Below, piece after piece: positions 10,568 to 23,559 of a stretch of DNA of 64,000 nucleotides. Source of the stretch: Phanerochaete sordida. Taxonomy: Eukaryota; Basidiomycota; Agaricomycetes; Polyporales; Phanerochaetaceae. The notes beneath the pieces were generated by a model, which made no database searches, had not been told where the DNA came from, and saw only the letters and a program-made list of their open reading frames with translations. The number at the start of each line of letters is the position of its first letter. Positions within the stretch are counted from its first letter, which is position 1. Made by a program: the position numbers and the translations under genes. Where the stretch lies: positions 310,001 to 374,000 of the forward strand of contig BPQB01000028.1 in the NCBI GenBank assembly GCA_019973155.2. The letters run 5' to 3'.

Positions 10568-12936
10568 ATGAAGGCTCCGCAGAAATATGGCACATGGAAG
10601 AGCCCGGTGACGACAGAGATGATTACTCAGGAGGAAAGAATGGCGCTGCTTCAGACAGCATGCGAGTCTGACGACTCATTGTAGGTACTCGCTTTCGAGG
10701 ATCTGTCGATAGACAAGGAGACGGGACGTCTGTATCACACGGAAAAGCGTCCGTCAGATACGCGTCTCGTCATAGTCAACACCGAACTCAGGCAAGATGC
10801 GATTCCGGAAACGTATCACGCGCGGTATGGACTCTCCTTGTTCGAAGGTACGCGGACTCACGGCACACCTCTAGCTCTGTTATAAACGGCTACGGAGGAC
10901 GACCAATGGCTGTAAGGAACAATGTTATCTACTTTACCAACATACCCGATTTCAGAATCTACAAGGCCGTACGAGGAAGCTGCGAGGCCGTTTCTCCAGG
11001 CAAGTTTATTGGGCGTTGCAAGCTTCTGTAATTTAACTTTACCGCAGTCAGGCCGGAATGGCATTTCGGAGACTTGGACATCCATCCTAGCCAGGACGTC
11101 ATCGCGTGCGTCCGCGAGGACCTGACAGACCCTGCTCCAGGTGCGGTCCAGACGACTCTTGTCGCCGCCAACACGGCAGACGGGACTGTGTCGACCCTAG
11201 CCGAGGGCTGGGACTTCTACGCCGATCCACTCTTCTCGCCCGACGGGTCGAGAATCGCGTACACGCGCTGGAACCATCCAGACTCCGCGTTCCACTCCAT
11301 GCAGCTCGTGGTGGCAGACGTCGTCGAGGGCGACAACCACATCACACTCGCCAACGAAGTCGTCGTGGCCGGCGAGCCCGGCGAGAGCGTCGCCCAGCAG
11401 CCGCAATGGCTGTCCAACGACGAGCTCATGTTTGTCTACGATGTGTCCGGCTGGGGCCAGCCGTGGCGCTTCTGTGTTGGAGGCTTGGCGCATCCCATCC
11501 TCGCCTCTCCACTCACAGAAGACTTCTCCGAGGCACACTGGTGGCACGGCACTTCGACATATGCGGTGCTCAGCCCCAGCTTCGCACTCTGCAGCGCACT
11601 GTCCGCAGGCTTTGCGAGGCTATATCTCCTGGATATCAACCGCGGATCACTGCACCTGCTCGATAACCCGTATCCCGCGCTCAAGCAAGTTCGCGCGATG
11701 AGCGACACTGCAGTTGTGTTCGTCGGCTCGAACGCGACACAAGGACCTGCCATCATCCAGCTGACCGTCCTGCCCGGCGCCGACAGTAAATGGTCAGCGA
11801 AGTTCGAGGTGATCGCGCCTTCCAGCGCCATTGGCCTCTCGGAGGACTATATGCCCGTACCTCGAGCTCTGGAGCTCTCAGACGACGAGGGGAGGCCCCT
11901 TTATGCGCTATACTTCCCGCCTACGTCGCCGAACTTCGAGGCCTTGCCCGGCGAGGTGCCGCCTGCACTCGTCAGCTTTCATCCCGGTCCAAACTACAGG
12001 CCCACCTCTGGATTTGATTGGATCCGTCTTCTATATACTTCGCGGGGATGGGCATGGTAAATACTTTCTGCTCGCGGTTACCTCTTACTCATGTGATTCA
12101 AAGGGTCGAAGTCATGTTCGGAGGTTCTACAGGTTTTGGCAGAGAGTATCAGTAAGTACATGAGCTCCGCGACTCCGGATCGCGCTCACTGGCCGGACAG
12201 GCAGAGACTTGAAGGCCAGATTGGCATTCGCGACGTTAACGACGTGAAAGACGCGACACGACAGATGATTGAACTCGGGCTTATCGATATCAATCGAGTT
12301 GCTCTACGAGGTGGCGCATCCGGTACGCGATACAGACTTGATCTGGGGCCACATTCTGACATTTTATGCCAGGAGGATATGGCGTGCTGCGCTCTCTTAT
12401 CCTGCATCCCAAGTTCTACGCTGCTGGAACGTCATATTTTGGTCTCATAGACTTGAAAGATATTCATGAAGCGTCTCAGAAGGTAGTAATTCTAGATGCC
12501 CTCCACAGCATCTTCCTGACTTCCGTTCAGTTCCAGATGCACTACGCGAAGCACCTGGTCGGCGGATATCCAGACGAGATACCAGACACCTATCGCGAGC
12601 GCTCGCCTCGCTACAACCCAGACGCAATTTCCGACCCCGTCCTGGCGAGTATCCGGCCCACGTCTCTGCGCTTTCGCCTAACACCACCTGCAGCTCATCT
12701 ACGGCAAGGTCTCGGAGCAGGTGCCCATCGCCCAGATACAGCAGTTCGCGGACGCGATACGCAGCGACGGGCACCGTGCGGACCTGCTCGCGCTCGAGAA
12801 CGAGGGCCACCGCATGCGCGACGCGAAGAGCTGGGCGCTGGCGTACCAGGCGGAGCTCGCCTTCTTCGAGGATGTCCTGGGGTTTGCGAAGAAGGGTGGC
12901 GCGCAGAACTTGGGCTCCCGGTGTCGGATCTGGTAG
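10568..12936 (+). CDS. S9 prolyl-oligopeptidase-family protein (beta-propeller plus alpha/beta hydrolase), possibly catalytically impaired
   Basis: Exons 10568-10630, 10685-10824, 10875-10999, 11048-12056, 12104-12151, 12201-12322, 12373-12482, 12531-12644 and 12694-12936 sum to 1974 bases, 657 aa, normal for this family. The N-terminus (KYGTWKSPVTTEMITQ) and the NGYGGRPMAVRNNVIYFTN segment start the propeller; FSPDGSRIAYTRWNHPD is a propeller blade. The hydrolase domain shows RGWAWVEVMFGGSTGFGREY, the nucleophile elbow GGASGGYG (split by an intron) and the His motif ENEGHRM. The loop that normally holds the catalytic Asp (G-x-x-D-x-V-V-P) reads GKVSEQVP, so Asp appears replaced by Ser. Three introns lack a GT donor: 10631-10684 (GAGGAA), 11000-11047 (GCAAGT) and 12645-12693 (GCGAGT). 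All three are needed to keep the conserved frame. An alternative GTGACG donor for intron 1 would delete eight conserved residues. Confidence 0.8.
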
Positions 12937-15900
12937 AGGGTGGCGTTGTTCCTGCTGGCAGGCGTTCTTCGTCTTGATGTGCGTACTCTATGTCACGTCC
13001 AACTGTGAATAAGAGCTGCTGGTGTGGACGACGCCTGTGCGCCCGGGTCAAACTCTCTTCAAGCGAGAAACTTGTGTAAACACGTCTCTATGGTAGATCT
13101 CGCAGCTTCTCATAGGCTTACTCTCGCCCTCCCTCCCCAACCAAAGCCTCCCTTGTCCCTGTTTTCTACGAGAACGACACAGACGCGCAGCCCACGTCAA
13201 CCGCCACGCCAGTGCCGCACCCCGCGCGACGCATCGCGTAACGCGCCACGCCCTTACGCAAACGCACAACGGCACCCGGCCACCGAACAAGTCCCCTGCG
13301 CACCCGCCCTGATAGGCGTGCCAGTGCCCCGCCGGCTCCGCGCTCGTGCACCGGGCCACTACTGCAGGGGCGGGCAGCTCGCGCTCGCTTATGTCCATCC
13401 TGGACGCGCAGGGCAGCGGCCGCCAGCACGATGTCCGCGGTTATGTAACTGCGCTGTGCACCGTCCGTCGCGACAGCTCACTTCGCGTCGCGGGCGCGCC
13501 CCGGGTGTCCAGCGCCCGACGGAGCTTCCGCACGCGTCGCGGGGCGCGCTGCAGAAATGTCGCTGCACTGATAGGTTGTTTCGGGCTCCCATTCTGAGTG
13601 AAAGTAGCTAAGTACGACAGCGACAGGAGAAATCTTCGGTGTCATGACGGAAGATCTGGGAGCAAATCATTGCACGCTCGAGCGAGGCTAATAAACACCG
13701 AGGAATAATCCCGAGAGTTTCTCCACGCCTCAAGCGTACGTCCAGAGAGCGCCTCGTCGCGAGTACGTCCGGGAGAAGGCCGGTCGACGTGGCGCGATGT
13801 GCTAAACACGACTGGGTGCACCCAGCTGCGCCGCGCCAGAACGCGGCAGCGATGCCGCCTGTCGCGATGCGCAGACGAAGAGCTTCTCCGAGCCGTCGCG
13901 TCATGGATGTTTCGCCCCGTCCGCAAGAAGCCCTCCGCTGACGAAGCCGTATGTCACGGCGCGTCGCGTCCCTGCACCCGCGCCGCGCCGCGGCAGCGGC
14001 ACACACGCACGCGCCCCTCCTCCCGACGAGCTGCGCAGGCCGCCGTCCCTGCACGGCACAGCTCACGGCACCGCGCGGCATCCCCATCCCCATCCCCATC
14101 CCCATCCATCCTCGCCCGATGTCGATGCGCACGAGAATCAGCTGCGAGGGACGGATAGTGCGGGTGCACAGATAAGCTCTGCGACGGCACGCCGAGCTCG
14201 AAAGGCTATCTCGCGCAGCGCGTCCTGAGATCCTGATCCTCCTGCGCAGAGGGTGCCCGTGCGCTGCCCGCTGGTGGCAGCAGCTGATTGCTGCTCGATG
14301 TGCGCGATCTGCGCTGGATCTGCGGTGCGGCGGTCGTTCCGGGGGTTCGTGCTTTGCAAACGTCCAGTGGCTTCCGTCGCGTTCTGTGTGTGCCGGCGGA
14401 GGGCGCAAGGTCGCGCGCGTGGGCATGAAGGTCGCACCAGGGGGTGGCAGGTTCGCGAGATTACGCCGGTATCAGGAGCGGGACGCGTCGGGACCCACAA
14501 AGTGGTCAAGAGCTGCAGAATGCGGAGGGGCTTACGGCCTCTGTGTACGAGAAGGCAGCAACGTTTGCGCACCAGAAGATTCTCTGCGATGGCGGAGGAA
14601 GTACCCTGACAGGACGATTAGCCTTCGCGCGAGTTTACGTAGGGCCGGCGCGTACCTGCTCGAACGAAGCAAGCATCGTGTGTGGGAAAGCAGGCGGCGC
14701 GGTGCTTCTTATTCAATGACGGCCCAACCTTGGGCACGCCTCAGCCGTGCTGGGCTCAGACGGAGAGTTAGGCTCGTCTTCCAGACGGGGCTCGCTGCGC
14801 GTAATCCAATGCTGCGCGCGGGCGATCCCGCGCGCTGGGGGCGCGGCAGCACCTTCTGCGGGGCATCTGCACGGATGCGGCAGGGCCCCGCACCAGCGCG
14901 CGGGCAGCCCACGCCAGCGCGGGGGGTGCACACGTCCCGTAATCACGCACCGAATAGCCTTCGGACGGCATCAGCGCCGCATGCGGGCAGCGCAGATCCG
15001 CGTTCGCACCGAGCCCCGGACATAAGCGTGCGCGAGGCTCGCCGATGCCGTACGAGGACGTACATGAACTTCGGCAGAGCCTTGGGTGCCTACCGGGCTG
15101 CGTTTCTGTCCTGCGTGCCGTGCGCTGGCGCCGCGGACGGCCTGGGATGCGGCTGCATTAGATGCGCGCAGAAGAGAGTGACCTGTGCCTTACGTGTGGG
15201 CCCCACACAGCTACCGACGGAAAACGGCGAGCGCGGCGAGGACGTGAAATGCGAAATGCGAAGGGCGAAGGGCGAGTAGCGGCCACAGGACCCGCGCGTC
15301 CTCGGCCGGCCAGAGCCTCGCCGTCGGGCGCCGCGGTGCAATATCCGGGTGGTGCGAGCCCGCAAAGGCACGTTTGGCATCCACGCCCCCGGCACTTGCC
15401 AGGCGCGACGTGATCCGGCGCGCCGTCCGCGTCGGGCTTCGCCGCCGCGGTGATGCCGGCGGGCGCGGGGTCGCTGTCGCCCGCTGCGCAGATGGCAGAC
15501 GCAAGGGACAGCTGCGCTGAAACGCATGCACGCCTCGGTGGCGCACGCAGGGCCAAACACACAAGGTTCCTCAGACGACCGGCAGGCGCCCGCGAGTGCG
15601 CGAGTGCAGCCGGCCGCCTGAGAAGCGCAGGTGCGTTTCGCGCAGGAGCCGTGCGCACGACGTGGGCTGGCGCACACGCCAGCCGCCCCGCCGCTATCGA
15701 CACGGGAGGCGCGGGAACCAGCCCTGCAGCAGCACGAGGCGTGCTATCGCGGGCGCCACCGCCGTGCGGGGCCCCAGCCCGCCGGCGGGCGCGCCTGGGC
15801 ACGCGCCGTGGCCGCGCCAGGCTCGCACGCGCAGAGTTTCTGCGCAGGACACGCGCCAAGGGCTGCGCACGCCTGCAGCATAGTGAGTTTCGCGCGGGGG

Positions 15901-18900
15901 CAGTCATGGGCACGCACCGGCCGGGTGTGCACTAGGCTCGCGTTTGCACTAGGCTCGCGGGCGCAGTCTGAGATGCGCTAGGACCGAGCAGGGTCACGCC
16001 CGGGCAGCTGCACGACGCGCTGCGCGTAATGCGTGCGCACATATATGCGGCGCGCGGCCGCATGACGCATGCGGCGAGCGCCCGCGGTGGTCATAGGACA
16101 CGCCACGCGCGGCCACGCCCTGGCGCCAGGCCGCCGCGGGAGGCGCGACGTCAGCAGAAAAGAGGCGGCGAAGAGGTGGCGAAGCGTGCAGGCCTCGGCC
16201 TAGAAGCGACGTACGCGCAGGAAGCGATCGCGGGGAAGCGAGCGGATGCGCTGCACGATCAGCACATCGGGGACAGCGCTGCCTGGCGCAGAGCGCGGCG
16301 CGTGCCTGCCCCGCACGCGCATCCCCCGCACCGGCTGCGCTGCAAATGCGCTGGAAAGCGTGGAGGAAGCCCTAAGAAATGTCCCAGGGCACGTCATCGC
16401 GGCCTCGACCACAGGGCAGCGCCGTCGCGCGTCCGCGCGAGCTCCCACGGGGGACCAGGGTGCGGCGCGCGAGTGCGTGCTAGGCGTCGCAGGACCCGGT
16501 GACTTCGAGGCGCGGCCGAGGCGTCGACTTGTAGGCGAAGTGATGTCTTGTGTGAGAACGCAGAGATGCGATCTGCTCGTGTGCCAGCGTGCCGCGGGCA
16601 CCGTTTATTTTGCGCGGCGCGTGTCCTGCGAGAGCCGCTGCACATGCCCGGTCGTGAGTGCGCGAGTGCCAGCGTGTGCGTCAGGTGCGCACGACGATCC
16701 GTGTCGGAAGCACGTCTGCAGGCGTACCACCCCGCCAGGGCCCCCGGCGACGGAAGCAGCAGCGACGTAACGCAATCCGGCGGCGAAAGCCACGCAGCCC
16801 AATCAGTGCTCCCCGGGACAGGCACCGCGACGGTGAAGCACACACCGCAAACCGCGGAACACGCGCAGAAGCGGCGCGAGCCAATGGCAGAGCGCGCGCA
16901 CCGGGACGCAGGCGCGCCCCGGACGCGTCGCTGGTGCGGCGCAAGTCGCGCTGTGCGCGTGCTGGGCGAGCGGGGCAGCCGTGCGCCCCTCGCGAAAGTC
17001 GCGCGTGGCGGGTGACGCGGTCGGGTGGTGGGAGTGCTGTCCGGATGGCGTTCTCGTCCCGGTGGTGTGCATTGCGAAGCGTACCTGGGTCTCCCAGCGC
17101 GGAACGCTCGCGAGGGGAGCGTGGGGTGTCACCGGGCGCGTCACAGGCCGGCTGTTCCTGTGCACAGCGCGGGCTGATGGCAACGCGGCGTGGGCGTGAT
17201 TGAGTTGGGTATGCACGGGATCCGATCGCGCAGGACGGCGTGGCGGGACGGAGGCTCGGGGCGCCTCGACGGAATGCGTAGTGCACAGGCGGGATTGGGC
17301 GGCGGGTGGCGGCGCCTGGGGTGCGCGGACGGCGCGTGGCGATAGAGGTGCGGATCCGGGGGTAGAGTGTCGGTGGACTGTTATGAGGTTCCGGGCCTGA
17401 GTGTGTTTTTTCTGGGGGCCCAGCGCGCGAGGAATTTGCGCTGAGAAGCGTGCCAGAGCTTCTGCGATTTGCTCGCCAGAGGCTTCCAGCGGATTCTGAA
17501 GTTACAGGCGAATTGGCGGTGCAGACGGCGATTGGCCATTGCTCATTGGTCAAAGCGGCTTCAGTTACCAGCAAGCTGGGAGGGGTGTGGAGAGAGTTGT
17601 CGGTTTGCCGAGCGCAGGGTGCCGGTATGAAGTGTCAGAGCGCATCTGACGGTGCCGCTGGGCCTTGTGCGATGTGCCAGACGACGAGTGGGTACGCATC
17701 ATCGCGGTTGTACTGCTGGCGAAGGACGTATCGACTGCAGGTTCGTATATCGACGACGAGCAACAGCGACGCTGCCTACGCTGATGAGCCTCGCGGTTGT
17801 CGCATGGGAACTCGCTGGCGTCGATGACCCGGTACCTGTGACCCGCTGCTCGTCATCAAAGCTACAGGAATGTCAGAGAAGCGTCCACGAACCGGCTTTC
17901 AGGCAGGTACGTTTGTCTTTCGCCACATTTACGTACGCAGCGCCGTGTATGTGCACCCGAACGCAGCGCGGGCGCAACATACGGTCCCGTGGCCACAGGC
18001 GGAGTGTTCATCCAGATATCCATACAGTGGAGGTCCAGACCCGGAAGAGCCAGCAAGCGTAGCAACGGCTCCACGGGTGCGTGCTGTGGTGGAGCAGAGT
18101 AAGCTCGCGCGCGTGGCGGGCACGGCCAGGATCAGCTGGCCGCACACATGGCCGCACAGGAAAAAGGCGCAGGAAAACAAGCATTCTGGCCCAGCGACGA
18201 TGCTTGTTTTTTCCGCGACACAAAGGAGAGCGCAACGGGCCTCCGTTGTGCTGTGTACGCTGAGGGATCGATGGCGCGCGGGCATTGGATATGGCAACGC
18301 GCACAAGGGCACCGGCTCCGGGGAGCGCGCCCGAGGGCGGCCGACGCACACGCCAGGAACGGAGGCGCAAACGGGCAGCAACGCGCGTTGTTGCCCGATG
18401 GGATCGATGTGTCGGCGCCGGTCTAGACCGCACACCGGCGCGCAGCGACAGGTCAGGCCCGGGGGCTGTTGTAAAAACAATTCGTCGACACCGCTCAGAG
18501 AAATGGGGTGCATACTTGGACAGGGGCGGTTTGCTGCCATCTCGCGGGCTCCGGAGCTCGCGCAGGCTTGCAGGCTCTCGAGGAGGGCCTGCCCTGCCAC
18601 TCTGAAGGCGGAAGATAACCCGCTGGATACGGTAGGCGTAGTGGTCGACGTCAGTGTGGAGTCGCTGCACGCTCCCCAGAGGGTCCGGATTTATTGCCCG
18701 CGCGGCGGAACCTTCGGACAGAAGACAATGCGCGGCGCATGCCGGTCACGCCATCGTGACGCGCACGGCGAGGTCGGATTGGGTCCCGGCGGAGCTTGAT
18801 GGTTGTCACGCTAGTCACAATGGACCGGCCGCCCGTGGGGTCTGGAACTTTTGGCAGCTGAACCGCCGCAGCGGTGATGGTATTCTGCCCCGTTTGGGCA

Positions 18901-20222
18901 GCTATGCACGGCAGAGGCGCCGGCGGTGGGGGAGCACAGAAATACGCCCGTCCTGGCCTTGCCCTCGTCCCTCTCTCCCGACGACGACGCGTACGCTATC
19001 GACGACGACCACGACGCCACGCTTTACGATTATCGACGACTTTTGCCCTGCCGCCACGCTTAAGGATTTTGGCAGGCCTCGTGTTCCCCGCACGCCTCGC
19101 ATTCTAACTCAGCGAATCACGGGAGACGCACTATCATGACCACGAATTCTTCATCGTCCGCCGCCGGGCCCTGCACCTCGCTTGTCGCCCAGACGGACCG
19201 CAGGAAGCCTGTGCCGCACACAGGCCGTCAGAGCCTTGCCTATCAGCATACAAACTACGCAAGCCGCGCGAACGGCGCAGAGGGCGACCAGCCTGATCAG
19301 GGAGCCGGCCCATGCAGAATAGACACGCTTGCACCATGCCGGACGTCCCCACGCAATCGACGTGTCTCAAAGGCCGGTCTGCCCCCCATTGAGATTCGCG
19401 AGAGCCGTTCATCCCGACCCAAAGTCCGAAGTAATACACCAGGCGACTCGGGATCGCCCACGTCCTCCCCATCCCGCGTAGCGCCCGCGCATCCTGGTGT
19501 CACATCGCATTTTAGCCTCCACGCACCCTTCCAGGCCCATCAGCGTCACCACGAGTCCGCCGCGGCCGATTTCACCTCCAATCGGCGTTTGCGACACGGC
19601 CAGCACCTTCAAGTACCAGGCTCCCCGGTCGATTTTGCCCCCGCTCCTCCCCCATCGCCGCCCTCCTTGTCCGCGTCCTGCCTGTCGCGTCAACGTACCT
19701 GCCCAGGCTCTCGCTCGCCTGCACTGCACACAGAAGCAGAGTCGCCGCGCCCTGCAGTCCAGTTCCCGCCGTCCCCGCACTCGCCTTCCACGCGGTCACG
19801 GTCAATACGGTGCGTCCATTCAGCCATTGTTTCTTTGCGCCCTTTCTCTTCGCTCGGGATTTCTCCCATCCCCTTCTTCCCTGCTGTGAACTTTATCCTT
19901 GATCAGTGCCGTGCCCTGCCTCAGCTTCTCGCGTCAAACCCTCTCTCGTCCGAGGCGCGTTGCGCGCTTTGGGCCTGATCCAGATGCCCACGGAGGGCTT
20001 CGAGGCCACGCTTTGTGTGCCCCGCATGCGACTGCCCGTTTATTGCCCTCGCAGCGCCTCGGTCCATATATCAGTCCCCCCTCTCGCTTCCTCCTCGCGT
20101 TTTCATTCCCGTTTACTCACGTCCTCCTTACCTCGCACAGGTCACCGCCGTCGTGCCGGCCTCCGCCTTCTTCATACATCGCCCGAGCACTCATACCCCC
20201 TGCGGGTGCACCCACTTTGGCC
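12937..20222. other. 7.3-kb GC-rich tract without a supportable gene
   Basis: CpG-rich sequence in which long open frames occur on every strand by composition alone; their translations are Arg/Ala/Gly/Pro-rich and show no domain, no consistent exon pattern and no conserved motif I recognise. Two CCAAT boxes in reverse orientation lie near 17532 and 17552 but no gene is attached. The last 400 bases (about 19840-20222) turn strongly pyrimidine-rich and look like promoter and 5' untranslated region of the following gene. High CpG content argues against long-standing RIP- or methylation-driven decay. Confidence 0.5.
14079..14110. repeat. Hexanucleotide microsatellite (CCCCAT)n
   Basis: About five tandem copies of CCCCAT (read CATCCC on the + strand) end in a partial CCATC unit. 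Simple-sequence repeat inside the GC-rich tract; no coding context. Confidence 0.85.
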
Positions 20223-21567
20223 ATGTCGATGCAGATCCACGCCCCCTCGCCGATCTTGTCGTCGCAGAGCACTACAAATATGACGTCGCGCGCCTCCCGG
20301 TCTCGCTCAAGACCCTCCTCACCACCCACCATCGCGACACAGCTCCCATTGACAAGACCACCCATGCCTCGACCACCGTCGCGCTCTGAGAAACTCCTCC
20401 GCGACACGCTCCGGCGCGCGGAGGAGCAGGACAGGATACTCGCCCTACAGGCCCTGCCCAGCCCGTCCCTCTTCGGAGCGACGCAGCCAGCACACGGCTT
20501 CCACTCGCCGCCGCCGTCGGGCCGCCGGGCGCGACGACACACGTCATCATCGTTCACCACCGAGAACTCTCTGGATGCTTTCGCTTACTGCGACACCGGC
20601 GCTTGCTACAGCGACGAGGAGGAAGCCAATGAGGACGCCCGTAAGCCCTCTCTGCTTCGGACGCCTTCCACGTCCTCTTCGTCCTCCGGCAACACCCAAG
20701 GGTACTTTCCCCGAGTACCCCTTCCCCGCCACCACAGCGACGAGCCCGAGGGCCGTCGTCGCACTACAATGCGCTCCCCTCGCGAGAGCGTATTCCCTGA
20801 AGACCTCGAGGAGCAGATGTCGACGTCGTCGGCACGGACCCAGCTTCACAGGTCACCCCGGTCGGCGCCGAGTGTCTCGCGCTCGTCGTTCTCGCAGTCG
20901 CCACACGCATCCCACGCGCATTCGACATCAAGATCGCCTGCGGACCCGGCTGAGCGCTCGCCATGCGGGTGCCAGCCAGCAACACTAACGCCTCACGAGG
21001 CTGTGCTGCGGAACAAACTCGAGGGCGTGTTGCGGGGCGCGAAGATCCAGGAGGAGCGGCGGAGGAGCCGGGAGCGAGGGGGCTACCACACCGGCAGCTC
21101 TGGCTCCATGGCGAGCAGCAGGAACATGAGCGGGGAGGGAGACTGGTTCTTTGCTGCGGCTGAGGTGAGCCACTTGATACGGTTCTCGCCTGGCACAGGA
21201 GCTGACCACACACGTTCTGTGCTAGTCCACCTCGCCGACTTCATTAACTTATTCCACCCGGACACGATCGAGCACTACCCCCGGGAACTACCAGCGTTCG
21301 CCGTCCATGGCGAGCCAGGTGCTGCGCTCGCCCGCGTCGGCGGAGGCACCCTTAACGCCACCACCCACACCGCCGTTCAACGCGCGCATTGCCGCTGCGC
21401 AGTGCAAGGCGATGGACGGCTACGTCTCGTTCGCCGACATCCAGGGCCTCGGCATGCCCGACGGCGAGGTCGACCAGTTCGACGAGGACGAGATGAAGCG
21501 GAAAGGCGGCTGGCTCAAGTGGCTCCCCATCAATCATGCAAGACGGGATCGCAGCGAAACGAGATAG
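20223..21567 (+). CDS. Ser/Pro/Arg-rich protein of unknown function
   Basis: Two exons, 20223-21164 and 21226-21567 (942 + 342 bases), encode 427 aa. The first two thirds are low-complexity Ser/Pro/Arg-rich sequence with an acidic patch (CYSDEEEANEDARK). A likely helical segment, TPHEAVLRNKLEGVLRGAKI, lies near residue 260, and the C-terminus has the best conserved-looking part: ARIAAAQCKAMDGYVSFADI followed by an acidic EVDQFDEDEMKRKGGWLKWL stretch. It is probably a disordered regulatory or scaffold protein. The start is the first of two close ATGs (MSMQIHAP). The intron has a consensus GTGAGC donor and TAG acceptor in phase 0; skipping it would give a different, non-protein-like frame. I do not recognise a named family. 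Confidence 0.7.
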
Positions 21568-23556
21568 ACGCATTTCCACACTGCCCCATGTCCCGCTATG
21601 GATGCTTCGCCCCTCGTCCTTCGCCGCTAGAAGACCTGCTCTGCCCTCGATTTCGTGTATATGCTTTGCGCCTTGCTCTATTATTCGCCCCTCCATGCAT
21701 TACTACCCCATTTCCTTTTTGGCACTCGTCCGGTCCTCTCCCTCATCATCACCCACACTGCATACGTATCAACAGCATTCACAAGAACAGAACAAGACTG
21801 CCATCGTTATACTGTATCATCGTCCTCTACCGACTCTACTCCTTGTGCGCGCGGCCTCCGTCGCAGTCGCCCGATGATTCCACATAAATGTCGAATCGCA
21901 CGTCCCCGCTCGAGCACCTGCTTCGCCGAAGCCCCCTTCACGACCCGTTACGACCTGCCACGACCCTCACGATACCCCTCACGTCCAAAAGGCGGCGCTG
22001 GTCCGGCACCGCGCTGCCCCGTGCTCGTACACCATGTTGTATCGTGCACACCACGGACTTCACCTACATACATAAGTAAAGTAAACTCGTGTATACCACC
22101 CCCGGGGCCTCTTCGGCTTGGCGCTAGGCCTGTTCGACTCGGCGACGTGCAGTAGATAGAAAGTGTACACTGCAGGAACTGCATGCAATTACAAATCGTG
22201 CGGCTTCTCGCCACAGCGCATCGCCCGCTTCGTTGAATCGCACATGCGGCGTGCATGCGTGCGCCTGTGAGGTCCCGTGCACTGCCACATAGGCTCGACG
22301 CCCGCGTCGAACATGATCGCGGCTCCCCGATGTCGCTGCGATGGGCCAGCAGACGAGCACTCGCAGCACCGAGTAAACGCGGGATCACAGGGCCCTGGAT
22401 CCTGCCTGGATCAGACGACCACGGCCCCGTGCGTCCGCTGCTGTCTGCGCGCGCACGTCAGACGACCCGAGGGCCGCGAAATAGACCGCGGGCCAGAAGC
22501 CCCCGCGCGCTGCAGAGGCACGTCGCTTCGGGGGTGCCAAAACATCGATGACGACGCTGGCTAGGGTCCGCGCGCGCGCCAGGGCCCTGCGGCACACGCG
22601 GTCTGGACCATGGATGGTGGCCGTGCGAGGGTGGGCGTGCGAGGGTGGGCGTGCGGGGTGGGACGTGGCACCGATCGTGATCGCGCGACGGGGGTGGCGG
22701 CGGCTGGTGGCCCTGCCGATAGCGAGTGTGGGGCACGGCCCTGCGCCGCCCTGCGCGCCGCGCGACAGCCCTGGGAGCGCACGCGTGCCTGGGCAGCCCT
22801 GCAGGCCTGGTGCGTCTGTGCCCCGTCCTGCGGGCTGCGCGCGTGTGAGTGCATGGCGCGCGAACAGGCTGCGCGAGACGGGGGTGCGCGCGGGCGTGAT
22901 ACGGTTCGGAGAGGCGCACGGGCTTGGGGTGCTGGAGCGCGGGGGCCCTGCAGTGGGGGCGTGCGCGCGCAGGGGAGGCCGCTAGCCCGCCTGGGCGAGT
23001 GCTGCGCGGCGCGCGGGCGCACTTGGACGCGAAGGGGTGCGACGAGCCCGCGGACCCTCGTCGTGCGGACCCTTGTCTCGATCGTGTTCGGGCACCCTTA
23101 AGAGTGAGTGCAAGGTTCGAGGGGCGCAGCGTACGTCAGCGACGGCCGAGAGCGTGCTGGGCGCGCACTGCACCCTGGGACGGGGCTGCGTGGTATACGC
23201 GGGCTCGCAGGCGGTGCCTGGGATCGTCGCTGCACGGCTAATGGACATGGGCGGGCTTCGCGCGCGGGGCGTGCGCCGCCGGGCTGGGTGCATGACGTTG
23301 CGCGAGGGTCCGAGGGCTTCGTCGAGGTCTGCACGAAGCTCTCTGGGGCAGACGTCATGGTGAGCGGCGCATGTGCGTGTGGAGGGTGGGAATGATGCAC
23401 GGGAAATTGACCTTTACTGTCAAGGGACGATCGGCATGAAAGCGAACCGTACATCCCCTGAGCTACGCAGCGGGGCGCACGAAAGGTCTAGATGGATCTA
23501 TGACCCTAGATGCGCACGAACTCAGTCCATTCGGACGTGACTGAGGCTCGGGGTAG
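21568..23556. other. 2-kb intergenic region, GC-rich in its second half
   Basis: The first 500 bases after the Ser/Pro-rich gene are CT-rich 3' flank. From about 22100 the sequence becomes GC-rich and repetitive, with no exon-like conserved segment on either strand. Confidence 0.5.
22610..22665. repeat. G-rich short tandem repeat
   Basis: Two and a half copies of a 13-base unit GGTGGGCGTGCGA. Runs of three G recur often enough on the + strand to make a G-quadruplex conceivable, which is inference. Confidence 0.6.
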
Positions 23557-23559
23557 TCA

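Noticed and set aside
13024..18800. Many open frames of 100-300 codons on both strands in the GC-rich tract
   Set aside because: GC-rich DNA has few stop codons. The translations are Arg/Ala/Pro-rich, lack conserved motifs and overlap each other in all frames.
19136..19978. 280-codon open frame before the Ser/Pro-rich gene
   Set aside because: Low-complexity Ser/Pro/Arg translation in a CT-rich promoter region, no conserved part and no splice structure.
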